From the NCBI GenBank assembly GCA_027019165.1, contig JALUXC010000012.1, forward strand, positions 186,001-250,000: a DNA stretch of 64,000 nt. The letters run 5' to 3'. Origin of the DNA: Pseudophaeobacter sp. GTDB lineage: Bacteria; Pseudomonadota; Alphaproteobacteria; Rhodobacterales; Rhodobacteraceae. The notes beneath the pieces are model-generated. The model did not search any database. It worked only from the letters and a program-made list of their open reading frames with translations, and was not told the DNA's origin. Below are positions 23,963 through 33,588 of this stretch, one piece after another; position 1 is the stretch's first letter, and each line of letters begins with the position of its first letter. A program made the translations under genes and the position numbers.

Positions 23963-25216
23963 TCAGTCGACCAGTTGCACCAGCGCGTGCCGCTTCTTGC
24001 CCGCGCTCAGCTTGATCGGAGAAGCGAGCGCACCTGCGTCCAGCATAAGGCCCGCATCAGTCAACGGCGCATCGTCGATCCGGGCGCCGTTCTCCGCAAT
24101 GAGACGCTTTGCTTCCTTGCCGGATTTCGCAAGCCCCGATTTCACGATCAACTGCACGATTGAGATCCCCTCTCCCAGATCAGCAGGCGTCAGGCTCAGC
24201 GTCGGCAGGTCGTCTCCGATGCCGCCCTTCTCGAACACCTCGCGTGCCGTGGCCTCGGCGGCCTTTGCGGCCTCGGCGCCGTGCAAAAGCGTCGTGACCT
24301 CATTGGCAAGGATCACCTTTGCGGCGTTGATCTCAGACCCCGCCAGTGCACCCAGGCGCTCGCATTCCTCCACCGGCATTTCAGTATAGAGCTTCAGGAA
24401 CCGGCCCACATCCGCGTCCGTCGTGTTGCGCCAGAACTGCCAGAACTCATAAGGGCTTAGCATATCCGCATTGAGCCAGACCGCCCCATTCTGCGATTTG
24501 CCCATCTTCTTGCCGTCCGATGTGGTCAGCAAGGGCGATGTAAGCCCGTAAATCTCGTGATCCAGCACACGGCGCGTCAGGTCGATCCCGTTGACGATAT
24601 TGCCCCACTGGTCAGAGCCGCCCATCTGCAGGATACAGCCATAGCGGCGGTTCAGCTCGAGAAAGTCATAGGCCTGCAGGATCATGTAGTTGAACTCAAG
24701 GAAGCTCAGCGACTGCTCGCGGTCCAAGCGCGATTTCACGCTTTCAAAGGACAGCATCCGGTTGACCGAGAAATGCCGCCCGATGTCACGCAGGAACTCA
24801 AGATAGTTCAGCCCGTCCAGCCATTCGGCGTTGTTGATCATCATGGCGCCATTGGGGGCATCGCCATAGTCCACATAGGCTGAGAACACCTTCTTGATAC
24901 CGGCGATATTGTCGTCGATCTGCGCAGGCGTCAGTAGCGGGCGCTCATCTGCGCGGAAGGAGGGATCGCCCACCTTGGTGGTGCCGCCGCCCATCAGGGT
25001 GATCGGCTTGTGCCCGGTCTTTTGCAGCCAGCGCAGCATCATGATCTGGATGAGCGAACCCACATGCAGCGATTTCGCCGTGGCGTCAAAGCCGATATAG
25101 CCAGACTGGCCCGGGGTCATCAGCGCCTCGTCCAGACCCTGATAGTCCGTACAGTCGGCGAGAAACCCGCGCTCCATCATCACGGTGATGAAATCCGATT
25201 TGGGATGATAGGTCAT
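23963..25216 (-). CDS. tyrS: Tyrosyl-tRNA synthetase
   Basis: A 417-residue class I synthetase charging tRNA-Tyr. The HIGH-type motif appears as HVGS in [15 protein letters not shown], the tyrosine pocket as [27 protein letters not shown], and the KMSKS-type loop as KKMGKSQNG. The C-terminal S4 domain ends LVQLVD. The start at 25216 ([10 protein letters not shown]) fits the family; longer in-frame reading upstream is spurious. Divergent from anmK with 125 bases between starts. Confidence 0.95.
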   Translation of the reverse strand: MTYHPKSDFITVMMERGFLADCTDYQGLDEALMTPGQSGYIGFDATAKSLHVGSLIQIMMLRWLQKTGHKPITLMGGGTTKVGDPSFRADERPLLTPAQIDDNIAGIKKVFSAYVDYGDAPNGAMMINNAEWLDGLNYLEFLRDIGRHFSVNRMLSFESVKSRLDREQSLSFLEFNYMILQAYDFLELNRRYGCILQMGGSDQWGNIVNGIDLTRRVLDHEIYGLTSPLLTTSDGKKMGKSQNGAVWLNADMLSPYEFWQFWRNTTDADVGRFLKLYTEMPVEECERLGALAGSEINAAKVILANEVTTLLHGAEAAKAAEATAREVFEKGGIGDDLPTLSLTPADLGEGISIVQLIVKSGLAKSGKEAKRLIAENGARIDDAPLTDAGLMLDAGALASPIKLSAGKKRHALVQLVD

Positions 25217-25341
25217 GGCATGCCTCGGCTTGTCTATTGCGATGTGCTGTATAAAACGCAAAAGGGGCACATGGAACCTGCTTTTGCACAGAAATCCCCT
25301 GTGCTTTGGGGAGCTGTGGTTGTTGGGCAAAAGGGCGGATG

Positions 25342-26460
25342 ATGACACGAGCGATTTCCAAGACTGGCCGCGTGATCGCGCTTGGCGCCATGAGCGGCAC
25401 ATCGCTGGATGGCGTTGATGCGGCGATGGTCGAGACGGACGGGGCGCAGATCTTTTCCTTTGGCGAAAGCCGCTACCGCGCCTATTCCGAGCAAGAGCGC
25501 GCGGTGCTGCGCGCGGGGCTTGGCAAATGGTCGGGGCCAGAGGTGGAGGCCGCTGCCGCCCTGACAGACCGCGTCCATGCTGAGGTTCTGAGCACATTCC
25601 CCGAGGCTGAGATCGTTGGTTTCCACGGTCAGACCCTGGCCCATGCGCCGCGTCTGCAAGGCACGCTGCAGGTGGGCGATGGGGCCGCCCTGGCCGAGGC
25701 GCTGGGAAAACCGGTGGTCTGGGATTTCCGCTCGGACGATGTGGCGCTTGGCGGAGAGGGCGCGCCGCTGGCGCCGTTTTTCCACTTTGCCTGCGCCAAA
25801 TACATCGGTGCCACGGCACCTTTGTGTTTCCTGAACCTTGGCGGTGTCGGCAACCTGACTTACGTGGATCCGCGTTTTGAGCGCCCCGAAGATCCCGGTG
25901 CGCTCTTGGCTTTTGACACCGGTCCGGCCAATGCGCCGCTCAACGATCTGTTGCAGGCGCGGCTGGGGCTGCCGTTTGACAGGGATGGGTCGATTGCCCG
26001 CAAAGGCGCGGTCGAAGAGGGCGCGTTGGAGCTGTTTCTGGCCGAGCCTTTCTTTGCAAAGATACCTCCCAAGTCACTAGATCGGAACGATTTTGCCGAA
26101 ATGGTAGGGCTCGTGGGCGAGCTGAGCGATGCCGATGCAGCCGCGACGCTGACGGCCATGTGCGCCGCTGCAGTGGCTCAAGGCATGGAGCATTGCCCCG
26201 CGCCGCCCGAAAGGGTGCTTGTGACCGGCGGCGGGCGACACAATCCGGTGCTGATGGAGATGCTGCGCGTGTCGCTCGACTGCCCTGTGAAACCGGTCGA
26301 GGACGTCGGCCTTGATGGCGACATGCTTGAGGCGCAGGCCTTTGCCCATCTCGCGGTGCGCGTCGCGCGGGGCATGCCGACCTCCTGTCCCGGCACCACG
26401 GGCGTCAGCGCCTGCGTGGGCGGAGGCGTGGTCAGCGTGCCGAGGGATGGGGAAGATTGA
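25342..26460 (+). CDS. anmK: Anhydro-N-acetylmuramic acid kinase
   Basis: A 372-residue kinase that opens and phosphorylates 1,6-anhydro-MurNAc to MurNAc-6-phosphate in peptidoglycan recycling. The family start [17 protein letters not shown] is at residues 12-28, followed by [10 protein letters not shown], the [13 protein letters not shown] segment and [14 protein letters not shown] near the end. Two adjacent ATGs (25339 and 25342) could start it; GGCGG is better spaced for the second. It complements NagZ encoded at 8881. Confidence 0.92.
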   Translation: MTRAISKTGRVIALGAMSGTSLDGVDAAMVETDGAQIFSFGESRYRAYSEQERAVLRAGLGKWSGPEVEAAAALTDRVHAEVLSTFPEAEIVGFHGQTLAHAPRLQGTLQVGDGAALAEALGKPVVWDFRSDDVALGGEGAPLAPFFHFACAKYIGATAPLCFLNLGGVGNLTYVDPRFERPEDPGALLAFDTGPANAPLNDLLQARLGLPFDRDGSIARKGAVEEGALELFLAEPFFAKIPPKSLDRNDFAEMVGLVGELSDADAAATLTAMCAAAVAQGMEHCPAPPERVLVTGGGRHNPVLMEMLRVSLDCPVKPVEDVGLDGDMLEAQAFAHLAVRVARGMPTSCPGTTGVSACVGGGVVSVPRDGED

Positions 26461-26538
26461 CCCCGCTCTCACACACCCAAATTGTTGAGTAGGCGCAAAG
26501 CGCATCGGGCCTTGAGCCTCTGCGCGGCGCCAGGTTCT

Positions 26539-26874
26539 TCATTTGCACTTGTAGGGAACCGTCTCCCAATACATGCGAGGGCGCAGAATGGGGACAGCCG
26601 AGGCGAGACAGACCTCTTCTCCCTCCTTCAAAAGGGGACGGCCACTGGAAGACTTTCTAAGGCGAGAAAGCTTGACCTTCGGCGCTATTGGATCTTCCAA
26701 CAGGCTGGCATGAACGGCCCAAACCCCACCAAGCCTTCTGCTGACATGGTACTCCACATCAACGATCCGGGCCTTGTGGAATTGCTCTGGAAAAGGTTCT
26801 TGCTCGCCCCACATGAGGACCGCCGCAAAGAAGGGAAGCAGCCAAGCGGATTTCGTGATTTTCCAAGGATTCAT
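26539..26874 (-). CDS. Hypothetical protein with N-terminal membrane or signal segment
   Basis: A 111-residue protein of unknown function. Residues about 8-24 are hydrophobic (SAWLLPFFAAVLMWG), either an uncleaved anchor or a signal sequence. The rest is a polar domain rich in Val, Arg and Glu with a single Cys near the end. Its start codon overlaps the stop of the DUF985 gene (four bases), so it is probably translated from the same message. The overlap and plausible composition support a real gene, though I recognise no family. Confidence 0.55.
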   Translation of the reverse strand: MNPWKITKSAWLLPFFAAVLMWGEQEPFPEQFHKARIVDVEYHVSRRLGGVWAVHASLLEDPIAPKVKLSRLRKSSSGRPLLKEGEEVCLASAVPILRPRMYWETVPYKCK

Positions 26875-27290
26875 TGGCGCGAAATATCAAACTCCGGCGC
26901 GGCCAGTTCAAACCCTTCAAACTGGAACCCCGGAGACACCGTGCAACTGACCAGCGTATAGTCGCCGGTCGTGCGTGCGGCCTGCCAGTGGCCCGTGGGC
27001 ACGATCAGCTGCGGCGCGCCCTTGGTCAGCTCCGGGGTCAGCAGATGATCCGTCGCAGGGCCTTCATCCGTTGCAGAGAGCGACAGAACCAGCGGCGCGC
27101 CTGCATGGTACAGCCAGATCTCGGCCGCATCGACACGGTGCCAATGACTGGCCTCTCCGGCCTTGAGCAGAAAGTAGATGCAGGTGCCGGTGGGGCGGCC
27201 TTCGTTCTCGGCCACCCAGGTCTGGCGGTACCAGCCGCCCTCGGGATGCGGTTCCAGCTTCAAATGTTCGATGATCTCATCTGCCGTCAC
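26871..27290 (-). CDS. DUF985 cupin protein
   Basis: A 139-residue single cupin domain of the DUF985 (RmlC-like) family. It begins MTADEIIEHLKLEPHPEGGWYRQTW, then shows CIYFLLKAGEASHWHRVDAAEIWLYHAGAPL, with the His-x-His and Glu ligands of a cupin metal site, and ends with the family pattern VSCTVSPGFQFEGFELA. The start codon is GTG (27288-27290). Function of the family is unknown. It is divergent from selO by 70 bases. Confidence 0.9.
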   Translation of the reverse strand: MTADEIIEHLKLEPHPEGGWYRQTWVAENEGRPTGTCIYFLLKAGEASHWHRVDAAEIWLYHAGAPLVLSLSATDEGPATDHLLTPELTKGAPQLIVPTGHWQAARTTGDYTLVSCTVSPGFQFEGFELAAPEFDISRQ

Positions 27291-27360
27291 TCTTGCGGTC
27301 TCCCTTCGTGTCTGGCGTCTTTACGCTGGCAATCCCTGTCTTGCCGCATATGTTTGAGCC

Positions 27361-28779
27361 ATGACACTGCACATCCCCTTTGACAACACCTACACAGGGC
27401 TCGGCCCGGTCTTCTATAGCAAACAGGCGCCCGAACCGGTCTCAAAGCCGCATATGCTCGCCTTCAATCGCGATCTGGCGCAGCTGTTGGGCATCACGCC
27501 GAGCGATGTGCCGGACATGGCCGAGGTCTTTGGCGGCAATCGTGTGCCCGAAGGCGCGGATCCTTTGGCGCAACTCTATGCGGGGCATCAGTTCGGCACG
27601 TTTAATCCTCAGCTGGGCGATGGGCGCGCAGTGCTTTTGGGGGAAGTCGTTGGCACCGACGGTTTGCGCCGTGATATCCAGCTCAAGGGGTCCGGGCGTA
27701 CACCCTATTCGCGCCGAGGCGATGGGCGTGCCTGGATGGGGCCGGTGTTGCGGGAATATGTGGTCTCAGAGGCGATGCATGCGCTTGGCATTCCGACAAC
27801 GCGTGCCCTGGCAGCGGTTGCAACAGGTGATCCGGTCTGGCGCGAAGGCGCCATGCCCGGCGCGGTTCTGACACGGGTTGCCGCCAGCCATCTGCGGGTC
27901 GGCACCTTCCAGATCTTTGCCGCCCGAGGAGAGACGGAGGCGTTGAGGAGGCTCACCCGATATGCCATTGAACGCCACTACCCTGAGGTGGATGGTCCCA
28001 TGGGCTTGCTCCGCGCGGTGCGCGATGCCCAGGCCCGGTTGGTCGCCCAATGGATGTCGGTGGGCTTTATCCACGGGGTGATGAATACCGACAATTGCGC
28101 CATTTCCGGGGAAACCATCGACTATGGTCCCTGCGCCTTTATGGACGTCTACAATCCGTCGCAGGTCTTCAGCTCGATCGACCGGATGGGGCGCTATGCC
28201 TATGACAATCAGCCGGGCATCATCGTGTGGAACCTGGCGCAGCTGGCCACGGCCCTGATCCAGCAGATGGACGATCCGCAAGAGGCGGTCGAGGAAGCAA
28301 CCGAGATTGTCCATGCCATGCCGGGGGTGATCGAGAAGGAATGGCTCAGTCGCTTTGCGGCCAAGATCGGTATCGCAAGCCCTCAGCCCGGCGATATGGC
28401 ATTGATCGAGGATCTGCTGGAGCGTATGGCAGCAGGGCAGGCGGATTTCACCAATACCTTCCGGGCGCTTGCGGGGGAACACGCGCGTGACCAGTTTCTT
28501 GAGCCGGCGGCATTTGACAGCTGGGAAAAGGGATGGCGGCAGCGGCTTGAGACGGAGCCGGACTCCAAAGCGCTGATGCGACAGGTCAACCCGGCCTTTA
28601 TCCCTCGCAATCACCGTATGGAAGAGATGATTGCAGCTGCGGTCAGTGGAGGTATGGCTCCGTTCGAGCGGCTCATGCAGGTGCTTGCGCGCCCCTATGA
28701 GGACCAGCCAGAACATGCCGAGCTGCAAAACCCGCCAAAGCCCGAAGAAGTGGTTCCGGCAACCTTCTGTGGCACCTGA
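27361..28779 (+). CDS. selO: SelO family protein adenylyltransferase
   Basis: A 472-residue SelO/YdiU pseudokinase. SelO proteins transfer AMP to hydroxyl side chains of target proteins and are linked to redox stress responses. The family segments YAGHQFGTFNPQLGDGRAVLLGE, LKGSGRTPYSRRGDGRAWMGPVLREY and HGVMNTDNCAISGETIDYGPCAFMD are clear. The C-terminus ends CGT, a non-selenocysteine relic of the eukaryotic redox tail, with Cys three from the end. Length is normal for bacteria. Confidence 0.94.
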   Translation: MTLHIPFDNTYTGLGPVFYSKQAPEPVSKPHMLAFNRDLAQLLGITPSDVPDMAEVFGGNRVPEGADPLAQLYAGHQFGTFNPQLGDGRAVLLGEVVGTDGLRRDIQLKGSGRTPYSRRGDGRAWMGPVLREYVVSEAMHALGIPTTRALAAVATGDPVWREGAMPGAVLTRVAASHLRVGTFQIFAARGETEALRRLTRYAIERHYPEVDGPMGLLRAVRDAQARLVAQWMSVGFIHGVMNTDNCAISGETIDYGPCAFMDVYNPSQVFSSIDRMGRYAYDNQPGIIVWNLAQLATALIQQMDDPQEAVEEATEIVHAMPGVIEKEWLSRFAAKIGIASPQPGDMALIEDLLERMAAGQADFTNTFRALAGEHARDQFLEPAAFDSWEKGWRQRLETEPDSKALMRQVNPAFIPRNHRMEEMIAAAVSGGMAPFERLMQVLARPYEDQPEHAELQNPPKPEEVVPATFCGT

Positions 28780-28837
28780 AACTCAAGGCACATGACAGGG
28801 TGAACTCCCGCGCGGGATCGGCCTCCTGATGGAGGCG

Positions 28838-28946
28838 CTCTCCCCCTTGGGCCCGGCGCCGTGCCGAGCACGGCGCGCGCCCCTCCGGGGCGCTAGGCCC
28901 AACGGGAGCGGTGGCATCTTTGATGCTGTCGCGACGGGCGGGAGGA
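28838..28946 (+). repeat. Intergenic palindromic element, copy B
   Basis: Between selO and an EamA gene. CTCCCCCTTGGGC at about 28839 mirrors the later core GCCCAACGGGAGCG (28897-28910). Between them lie two hairpins (GGCGCCGTGC... and GCGCCCCTCCGGGGCGC), and after the core a GGCATC/GATGC hairpin and GCGACGGGCGGGAGGA (28931-28946). Same architecture as the copies near 23800 and 43156, with variable hairpin sequences but conserved boxes. Confidence 0.75.
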
Positions 28947-28959
28947 TCCGCGTGCGAAT

Positions 28960-29847
28960 TCAGGCCCGGTTGATCAGGAAAACGCCGGCCGCCACGAGAG
29001 CCAAGGCGAGCCAGACCTCGTAAGTTAGAGTTTCGCCCAAGATCAGCCATCCCATCAGCACGGCCAGCACCGGCGACAGGAAGCTGAAGGATGCAACGGA
29101 TCCGGCCTTGTAGATCGTGAACAGCCAGAACCACAAAAGATATCCAAGACTGGCAATTGCAATCGCTTGGAACAACACGCCCGCGACATGGATCGCCTCG
29201 GGCGCGCGCAGCATGGGGCCAAAAAGGGGCGAGAGTGCCAGCAGCAGAACCGCCGAGACAGCGAGTTGGTACACAAGCTGCGTGACCGCAGGCACCTTTG
29301 ACAGCGGGGTTGCCCGCACGCAGAAGGCAATCCCGGCCCAACATAGGGTCGATGTCAGTGCGAGCACGTCCCCAAGAACCGAGGCGCCGCTGGCGTCCCG
29401 GTCCAGCACGGCCAGCACCACGCCGCCCATGGCCAGAACCAGCCCGGCAACGCGAAGCCCGCTTAAGCGCTCTCCCGGCAGCCAAAGATGCGCGGCCAGA
29501 GCCAGCCAGACTGGCATCGAATTGAAGATGATCGTAACCCGCGACACGGAAGAGACGTCGAGGGCCCAGAACAGGCAGATGAACTCAGCCGTGAACAAGA
29601 TGCCGACCACAAAGCCCCAGGAATGCGCACCTTTTGGCACGCCGCCCTCGGGTCGCAGCCTCGGTTTGCGCAGCCAGACCCACAAAAGGATCACCGCCAA
29701 CGCGATGAGCGAGCGCAGGCCCGCCTGAAACACCGGGCCAAAGCCGCCATTGGCGATCTTGATGACCACCTGATTGAAACCGAGAAGGGCAGCAAACCCC
29801 GTCAAGGCAAGGGCGCCCGCGGCGTCCATGGATCTTTTTTCTGTCAT
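28960..29847 (-). CDS. EamA/DMT-family transporter
   Basis: A 295-residue inner-membrane protein with about ten helices in two EamA repeats (FAALLGFNQVVIKIANGGFGPVFQAGLRS in the first; SFLSPVLAVLMGWLILGETLTYEVWLALALVAAGVFLIN at the end). Predicted small-metabolite exporter or importer of unknown substrate. The start is uncertain: 29847, 29829 and 29886 are all possible and none has a strong ribosome site; I use 29847. The stop lies only 14 bases from the palindromic element. Confidence 0.85.
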   Translation of the reverse strand: MTEKRSMDAAGALALTGFAALLGFNQVVIKIANGGFGPVFQAGLRSLIALAVILLWVWLRKPRLRPEGGVPKGAHSWGFVVGILFTAEFICLFWALDVSSVSRVTIIFNSMPVWLALAAHLWLPGERLSGLRVAGLVLAMGGVVLAVLDRDASGASVLGDVLALTSTLCWAGIAFCVRATPLSKVPAVTQLVYQLAVSAVLLLALSPLFGPMLRAPEAIHVAGVLFQAIAIASLGYLLWFWLFTIYKAGSVASFSFLSPVLAVLMGWLILGETLTYEVWLALALVAAGVFLINRA

Positions 29848-29993
29848 GGGCGCATCAGCACTGGCCGTTAAGCGACTGTCAAGCATAACGTTTCGCCGAG
29901 TTGCGCGGAATGCGTCTCTTTCGATCCGGCAAGGGAGATGATGGCTTGCACCTGGGTCGGACCCGATGAAAACTGGCTTGGAAAGGAGCCTAA

Positions 29994-30692
29994 ATGCCAG
30001 AGACCACCCTACGCCTTGCCAGCTACAATATCCAGAAATGCGTCGGCCTCGACCTGCGCCGCCAGCCGCGCCGGATCCTCAATGTGCTGGAGGACATCGG
30101 CGCGCGGATCGTCCTGTTGCAGGAGGCCGACAAGCGCCTGCCGCCTCGGCCTGCCGCCTTGCCGCATTTTGTGCTGAACGAGGCCGGCTGGCAGGATGTG
30201 GATCTGGGCGGCGCAGGATCGCTTGGCTGGCATGGCAATGCTGTGATCTGGAAAGGCGACGGAATCGCCCTGCGCGACAAGGGCCATATCGATCTTCCGG
30301 GGTTAGAGCCGCGCGGTGCAGTCTGGGCGGCTTTTGACACCCCAATTGGCCCCTTGCGCGTGGTGGGCGCCCATCTTGGGCTGACGGGCCGTGCGCGGCG
30401 TGCGCAGGTGCAGCATCTGGCGCAGTATAGCCAGGAATGGAGCGATATGCCGCTGGTCTGGGGAGGGGATTTCAACGAATGGTCGCGCAGTGCGGTGCTG
30501 GACCGTCTGGCACCGATGATGCGGTTCCTGCCACCCGCGCCCAGTTTTCCGGCGCTGCGGCCGCTCGGCGCCCTCGACCGGATCGCCTATAGCGAAGGTC
30601 TTGAGGCCGTGCGCACTGGCGTGCACAAGGCGCAGCCGGCCCATATTGCATCGGATCACCTGCCGGTCTGGGCGGATTTGCGGCGTGCGTGA
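29994..30692 (+). CDS. Endonuclease/exonuclease/phosphatase family protein
   Basis: A 232-residue soluble protein of the EEP (DNase I/ExoIII-like) fold. LRLASYNIQKCVGLD, then IVLLQEAD with the metal-binding Glu, WGGDFNEWSRSAVLDRL in the middle and ASDHLPVWADL near the end match the active-site pattern. Small EEP proteins include nucleases and lipid phosphodiesterases; the substrate is not clear. The ATG follows AAAGGAGCC. It is followed by a bidirectional-looking terminator. Confidence 0.85.
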   Translation: MPETTLRLASYNIQKCVGLDLRRQPRRILNVLEDIGARIVLLQEADKRLPPRPAALPHFVLNEAGWQDVDLGGAGSLGWHGNAVIWKGDGIALRDKGHIDLPGLEPRGAVWAAFDTPIGPLRVVGAHLGLTGRARRAQVQHLAQYSQEWSDMPLVWGGDFNEWSRSAVLDRLAPMMRFLPPAPSFPALRPLGALDRIAYSEGLEAVRTGVHKAQPAHIASDHLPVWADLRRA

Positions 30693-30713
30693 CCATGTCC
30701 AGTCATAGATAAC

Positions 30714-30748
30714 GAAAAGGCCGCCATGCAGCAGCAGGCGGCCTTTCG
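30714..30748. terminator. Hairpin terminator between convergent genes
   Basis: AAAGGCCGCC (30716-30725) pairs perfectly with GGCGGCCTTT (30737-30746) across an 11-base loop. A and T runs flank it on both strands, so it can end the EEP gene (plus) and the helicase gene (minus). Confidence 0.8.
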
Positions 30749-30768
30749 ATGTTCAGTTTGAACCTAGC

Positions 30769-32088
30769 TCAGCTTGAGCGGCGGCGCTGCCCGCCACCTT
30801 GGTTGCCACCCTGAGCACTGCCCTGAGCGCCACCCTGGCCACTGCGCCCGCCGCCACCGCCACGACGACGGCGATTGCCGCCGGGGCGTCCGCCGGGTTT
30901 GCCGCCGCCACCGGGTCCGCCGCGACGGCCCTTGGGCGCGGCTGGATCAGGGAGCACCTCCCACGGACGACCCGAGGCCACGGGGATGGTGATCTTCATG
31001 GTCTTCTGGATCGCTTTCAGCTCTTCCATCTCGTCCGGTGCGCAGAAGGCCACGGCCTGACCATCCTTGCCCGCCCGCGCGGTGCGGCCAATGCGGTGCA
31101 CATAGGCGTCGGGCACATTGGGCAGCTCGTAGTTGTAGACGTATTTCACATCCGGGATATCCAGACCGCGCGCCGCCACATCTGTGGCGACCAGAACCTT
31201 GATCTCTCCGGATTTGAAGGCCGCAAGCGCACGTTCGCGCTGGCCCTGGCTTTTGTTGCCATGGATCGCTGCGGCGGCGAACCCGGCCTTGTCGAGCACC
31301 CGCATCAGCTTTTCCATACCGTGTTTGGTGCGGCCAAAGACCAGCGTGCGCTCGTCCTTATGCGCGGCAAGCAGTTCTTTCAGAAGGCTCAGCTTTTCCG
31401 CCTTGGCGATGAAATGTACAGATTGGGTGACCTTTGCGGCGGGCTTGCCCGGAGGGGTCACTTCGATGCGCACAGGCCGCTTCAGGTAGGAGTTGGCGAT
31501 CTCGTTCATCTGTTTCGGCATGGTGGCCGAGAACAGCATGGTCTGGCGTTCTTCGGGCAGCAGGGCCGAGATCTTGCGCAGGGCATGGATAAAGCCGAGG
31601 TCCAGCATCTGGTCGGCTTCATCCAGAACCAGAAAATCGCAGGAGGCAAGGTCCAGAGCATCGCGATCCAGAATATCCAGCAGCCGCCCTGGCGTGGCCA
31701 CCAGAATGTCGGTGCCGCGCGCGATGCGCTGGATCTGCGGGTTGATCGACACGCCCCCGACCACAAGGCCCACTTTCATCGGGGTGCCCTCGGTCAGGTC
31801 TTTGAGCGTTGCGGCGATCTGGTTGGCCAGCTCACGTGTCGGCGCCAGAATAAGGCCGCGCACGGTCTTGGCGGCCGGTTTGCGGCCGTACTCCTGCATG
31901 CGGGTGACCAGCGGAATGCCGAAAGCGGCAGTCTTGCCGGTGCCGGTCTGGGCCAGGCCCAGCACGTCTTCGCCATTGAGGGCATGGGGAATGGCGCGTG
32001 CCTGGATCGGGGTCGGATCCTTCAGACCCATTGCATCAAGGCGGGTGAGAAGCTGCTCGGGCAGCCCCATGGTGGAAAATTCAGTCAA
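30769..32088 (-). CDS. DEAD-box RNA helicase (RhlE-like) with Gly-rich tail
   Basis: A 439-residue ATP-dependent RNA helicase. The motifs are in order: Q motif near PTPIQARAIP, Walker A AQTGTGKTA, PTRELA, DEAD as LDEADQMLDLG, SAT as FSATMP, then FGRTKHGMEKL, ATDVAARGLDIPDV and HRIGRTARAG. The last 60 residues are Gly, Arg and Gln-rich, probably RNA-binding. I place the start at a TTG (32088) with AAGGA six bases upstream, giving MTEFSTMGLPEQ; an ATG six codons later at 32070 is the alternative. Cold or stress regulated relatives are common. Confidence 0.88.
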   Translation of the reverse strand: MTEFSTMGLPEQLLTRLDAMGLKDPTPIQARAIPHALNGEDVLGLAQTGTGKTAAFGIPLVTRMQEYGRKPAAKTVRGLILAPTRELANQIAATLKDLTEGTPMKVGLVVGGVSINPQIQRIARGTDILVATPGRLLDILDRDALDLASCDFLVLDEADQMLDLGFIHALRKISALLPEERQTMLFSATMPKQMNEIANSYLKRPVRIEVTPPGKPAAKVTQSVHFIAKAEKLSLLKELLAAHKDERTLVFGRTKHGMEKLMRVLDKAGFAAAAIHGNKSQGQRERALAAFKSGEIKVLVATDVAARGLDIPDVKYVYNYELPNVPDAYVHRIGRTARAGKDGQAVAFCAPDEMEELKAIQKTMKITIPVASGRPWEVLPDPAAPKGRRGGPGGGGKPGGRPGGNRRRRGGGGGRSGQGGAQGSAQGGNQGGGQRRRSS

Positions 32089-32461
32089 CTGTCGTCCTTT
32101 CGCGGCCCCTGCGACATGCAAAAGGCCGGTGCCGCGACCACACGGACCGATGTCCGGCGCGCGGTAGTGGTGGGGCAGGGACCTCGGGCAAGCTCTGGCC
32201 GAATGCCAGGCCGCTGGCCTCTGCAAACGCCCCACGCGTGATTTTGGGAACAAGGGCATATCACTAGACGCCGGGATCAATCGCACCTCAGGTGCACCGG
32301 GCTGTCTCTGCTCACGCGGCAGGGAGGGATGCCTTGACGGTGACATGGAGGGCTTTGCGGTGGATGTCAATGGCTGGCACGGCCAAAGATGGGTGAATTG
32401 CCGGTTTGCGCGCGGGGCGTCCTTCGTTAAACAGGGGACCCAGTGAGTGAAGAGGACCGCG
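32089..32461. other. Divergent intergenic region between helicase and fur
   Basis: 373 bases with no convincing gene. It must hold the promoters of both flanking genes. The helicase side is G+C-rich with several short inverted repeats and could be a structured 5' leader, which would suit a cold-regulated helicase, but I cannot fold it reliably by eye. No Fur-type AT-rich box is obvious. Confidence 0.4.
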
Positions 32462-32878
32462 ATGCCAGAATCGATTGTCGCCCGTTGCGAGGCCAAGGGC
32501 CTGCGCATGACCGGCCAGCGCCGCGTTATTGCGCGCGCCTTGCAGGACAGCGATGATCACCCCGATGTGGAGGAGCTTTATGCCCGCGCCAGCGCGTTGG
32601 ATGCGGCGATCTCTTTGGCGACGGTCTATCGCACGGTGAAGCTGTTCGAAGAGGCTGGCATCCTGGAGCGGCTGGAATTTGGCGATGGTCGGGCGCGCTA
32701 TGAGGATGCTGATCGCGACCACCATGACCACCTCATCGACATCAATTCGGGCGAAGTCATAGAATTCTGCGACCCCGAGATCGAAGCGCTGCAGGAAAAG
32801 ATCGCCGCCAAGCTGGGCTATCGCCTGAAAGGGCACAAGCTTGAGCTTTACGGGGTTCCGATCAAGAAAGACAGCTGA
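32462..32878 (+). CDS. fur: Fur-family regulator (Fur/Mur)
   Basis: A 138-residue metalloregulator. The N-terminal winged helix (MTGQRRVIARALQDSDDHPDVEELYARA, then SLATVYRTVKLFEEAGIL) precedes the dimer and metal domain with DHHDHLIDINSGEVIEF, the His-rich site of this family. Thiolate CxxC sites of the E. coli type are absent, as usual in alphaproteobacteria, where many such proteins respond to manganese (Mur) rather than iron. The ATG at 32462 has AGAGGA five bases upstream; a GTG at 32447 is possible. Confidence 0.88.
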   Translation: MPESIVARCEAKGLRMTGQRRVIARALQDSDDHPDVEELYARASALDAAISLATVYRTVKLFEEAGILERLEFGDGRARYEDADRDHHDHLIDINSGEVIEFCDPEIEALQEKIAAKLGYRLKGHKLELYGVPIKKDS

Positions 32879-32987
32879 GCAGGCGGCGGGGGTTTGCCAA
32901 ATGAGCGGGTCGGCTACCAGCAGGCTGGTGCGGGAAGCCAGGGATGGCTAGGACTGGGGCGTTTATTTCAATTGCCCGGATTTCGAT

Positions 32988-33500
32988 ATGGAAAGCTGCC
33001 TTGGGTGCGGTGCCTTATTTCCCCCGCAGGACGGTGTGACACATGCCTATATGGCTTCGTCACCCGCCTGCTTTGCCGCCTTTAACCAGATCCTGGCCGC
33101 CGAATACAGCTCGGCTCTTCTGATGGGCGTGCATCGTTTCACGGTCGACACCTGGGCGGTTCAGCATCCCGGCGATCCGAGCGACCGGCGGGCGGTGCAA
33201 TCGGTCGGGCTGCATCTTGCGCGCCTGTGCCTGCAACTGGCCTGTCCCATTTCTCCGGCCGAGACCAATGCGGCGATGCTGGATTTCGCGCGCCACAAGA
33301 AGACCCTTGAGCCGCTCGCACCACCGCGGGCATTTCGCATGACCGCTGCTGACGTGGCGCCCTTTGCGGGCACTCAGCAGCACGCTCAAAAGGTTCGCAC
33401 CTGGGCGCAGCTCACCTGGGAGGATTGGGCAGAGCATCACGGTTACATCCGGGCTTGGCTCTCCCGCCATTGTGCGCATTGGGCTGACCTGCAGCAATAA
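32988..33500 (+). CDS. DUF5946 protein
   Basis: A 170-residue soluble protein. It starts with a CLGCGALFPPQDG segment whose two cysteines could bind metal, and continues with HAYMASSPACFAAFNQILAAEYS, HRFTVDTWAVQHPGDPSDRRAVQSVGLHLARLCL and a Trp/His-rich end (TWEDWAEHHGYIRAWLSRHC). These match my recollection of the DUF5946 family. Function unknown. It lies between fur and an EamA transporter in the same direction. Confidence 0.8.
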   Translation: MESCLGCGALFPPQDGVTHAYMASSPACFAAFNQILAAEYSSALLMGVHRFTVDTWAVQHPGDPSDRRAVQSVGLHLARLCLQLACPISPAETNAAMLDFARHKKTLEPLAPPRAFRMTAADVAPFAGTQQHAQKVRTWAQLTWEDWAEHHGYIRAWLSRHCAHWADLQQ

Positions 33501-33588
33501 CATTGTACCAAGCGACGGTGCAGGTCTTGCGCCGGTCTTCTCAGAAGCGCATGGGCTGTGTGGAACGGCTGTCGCGAAGGAGAGGCGC

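Noticed and set aside
32312-32836. Minus-strand frame of 174 codons over fur
   Set aside because: The plus-strand Fur protein is clear; the other frame has no family pattern.
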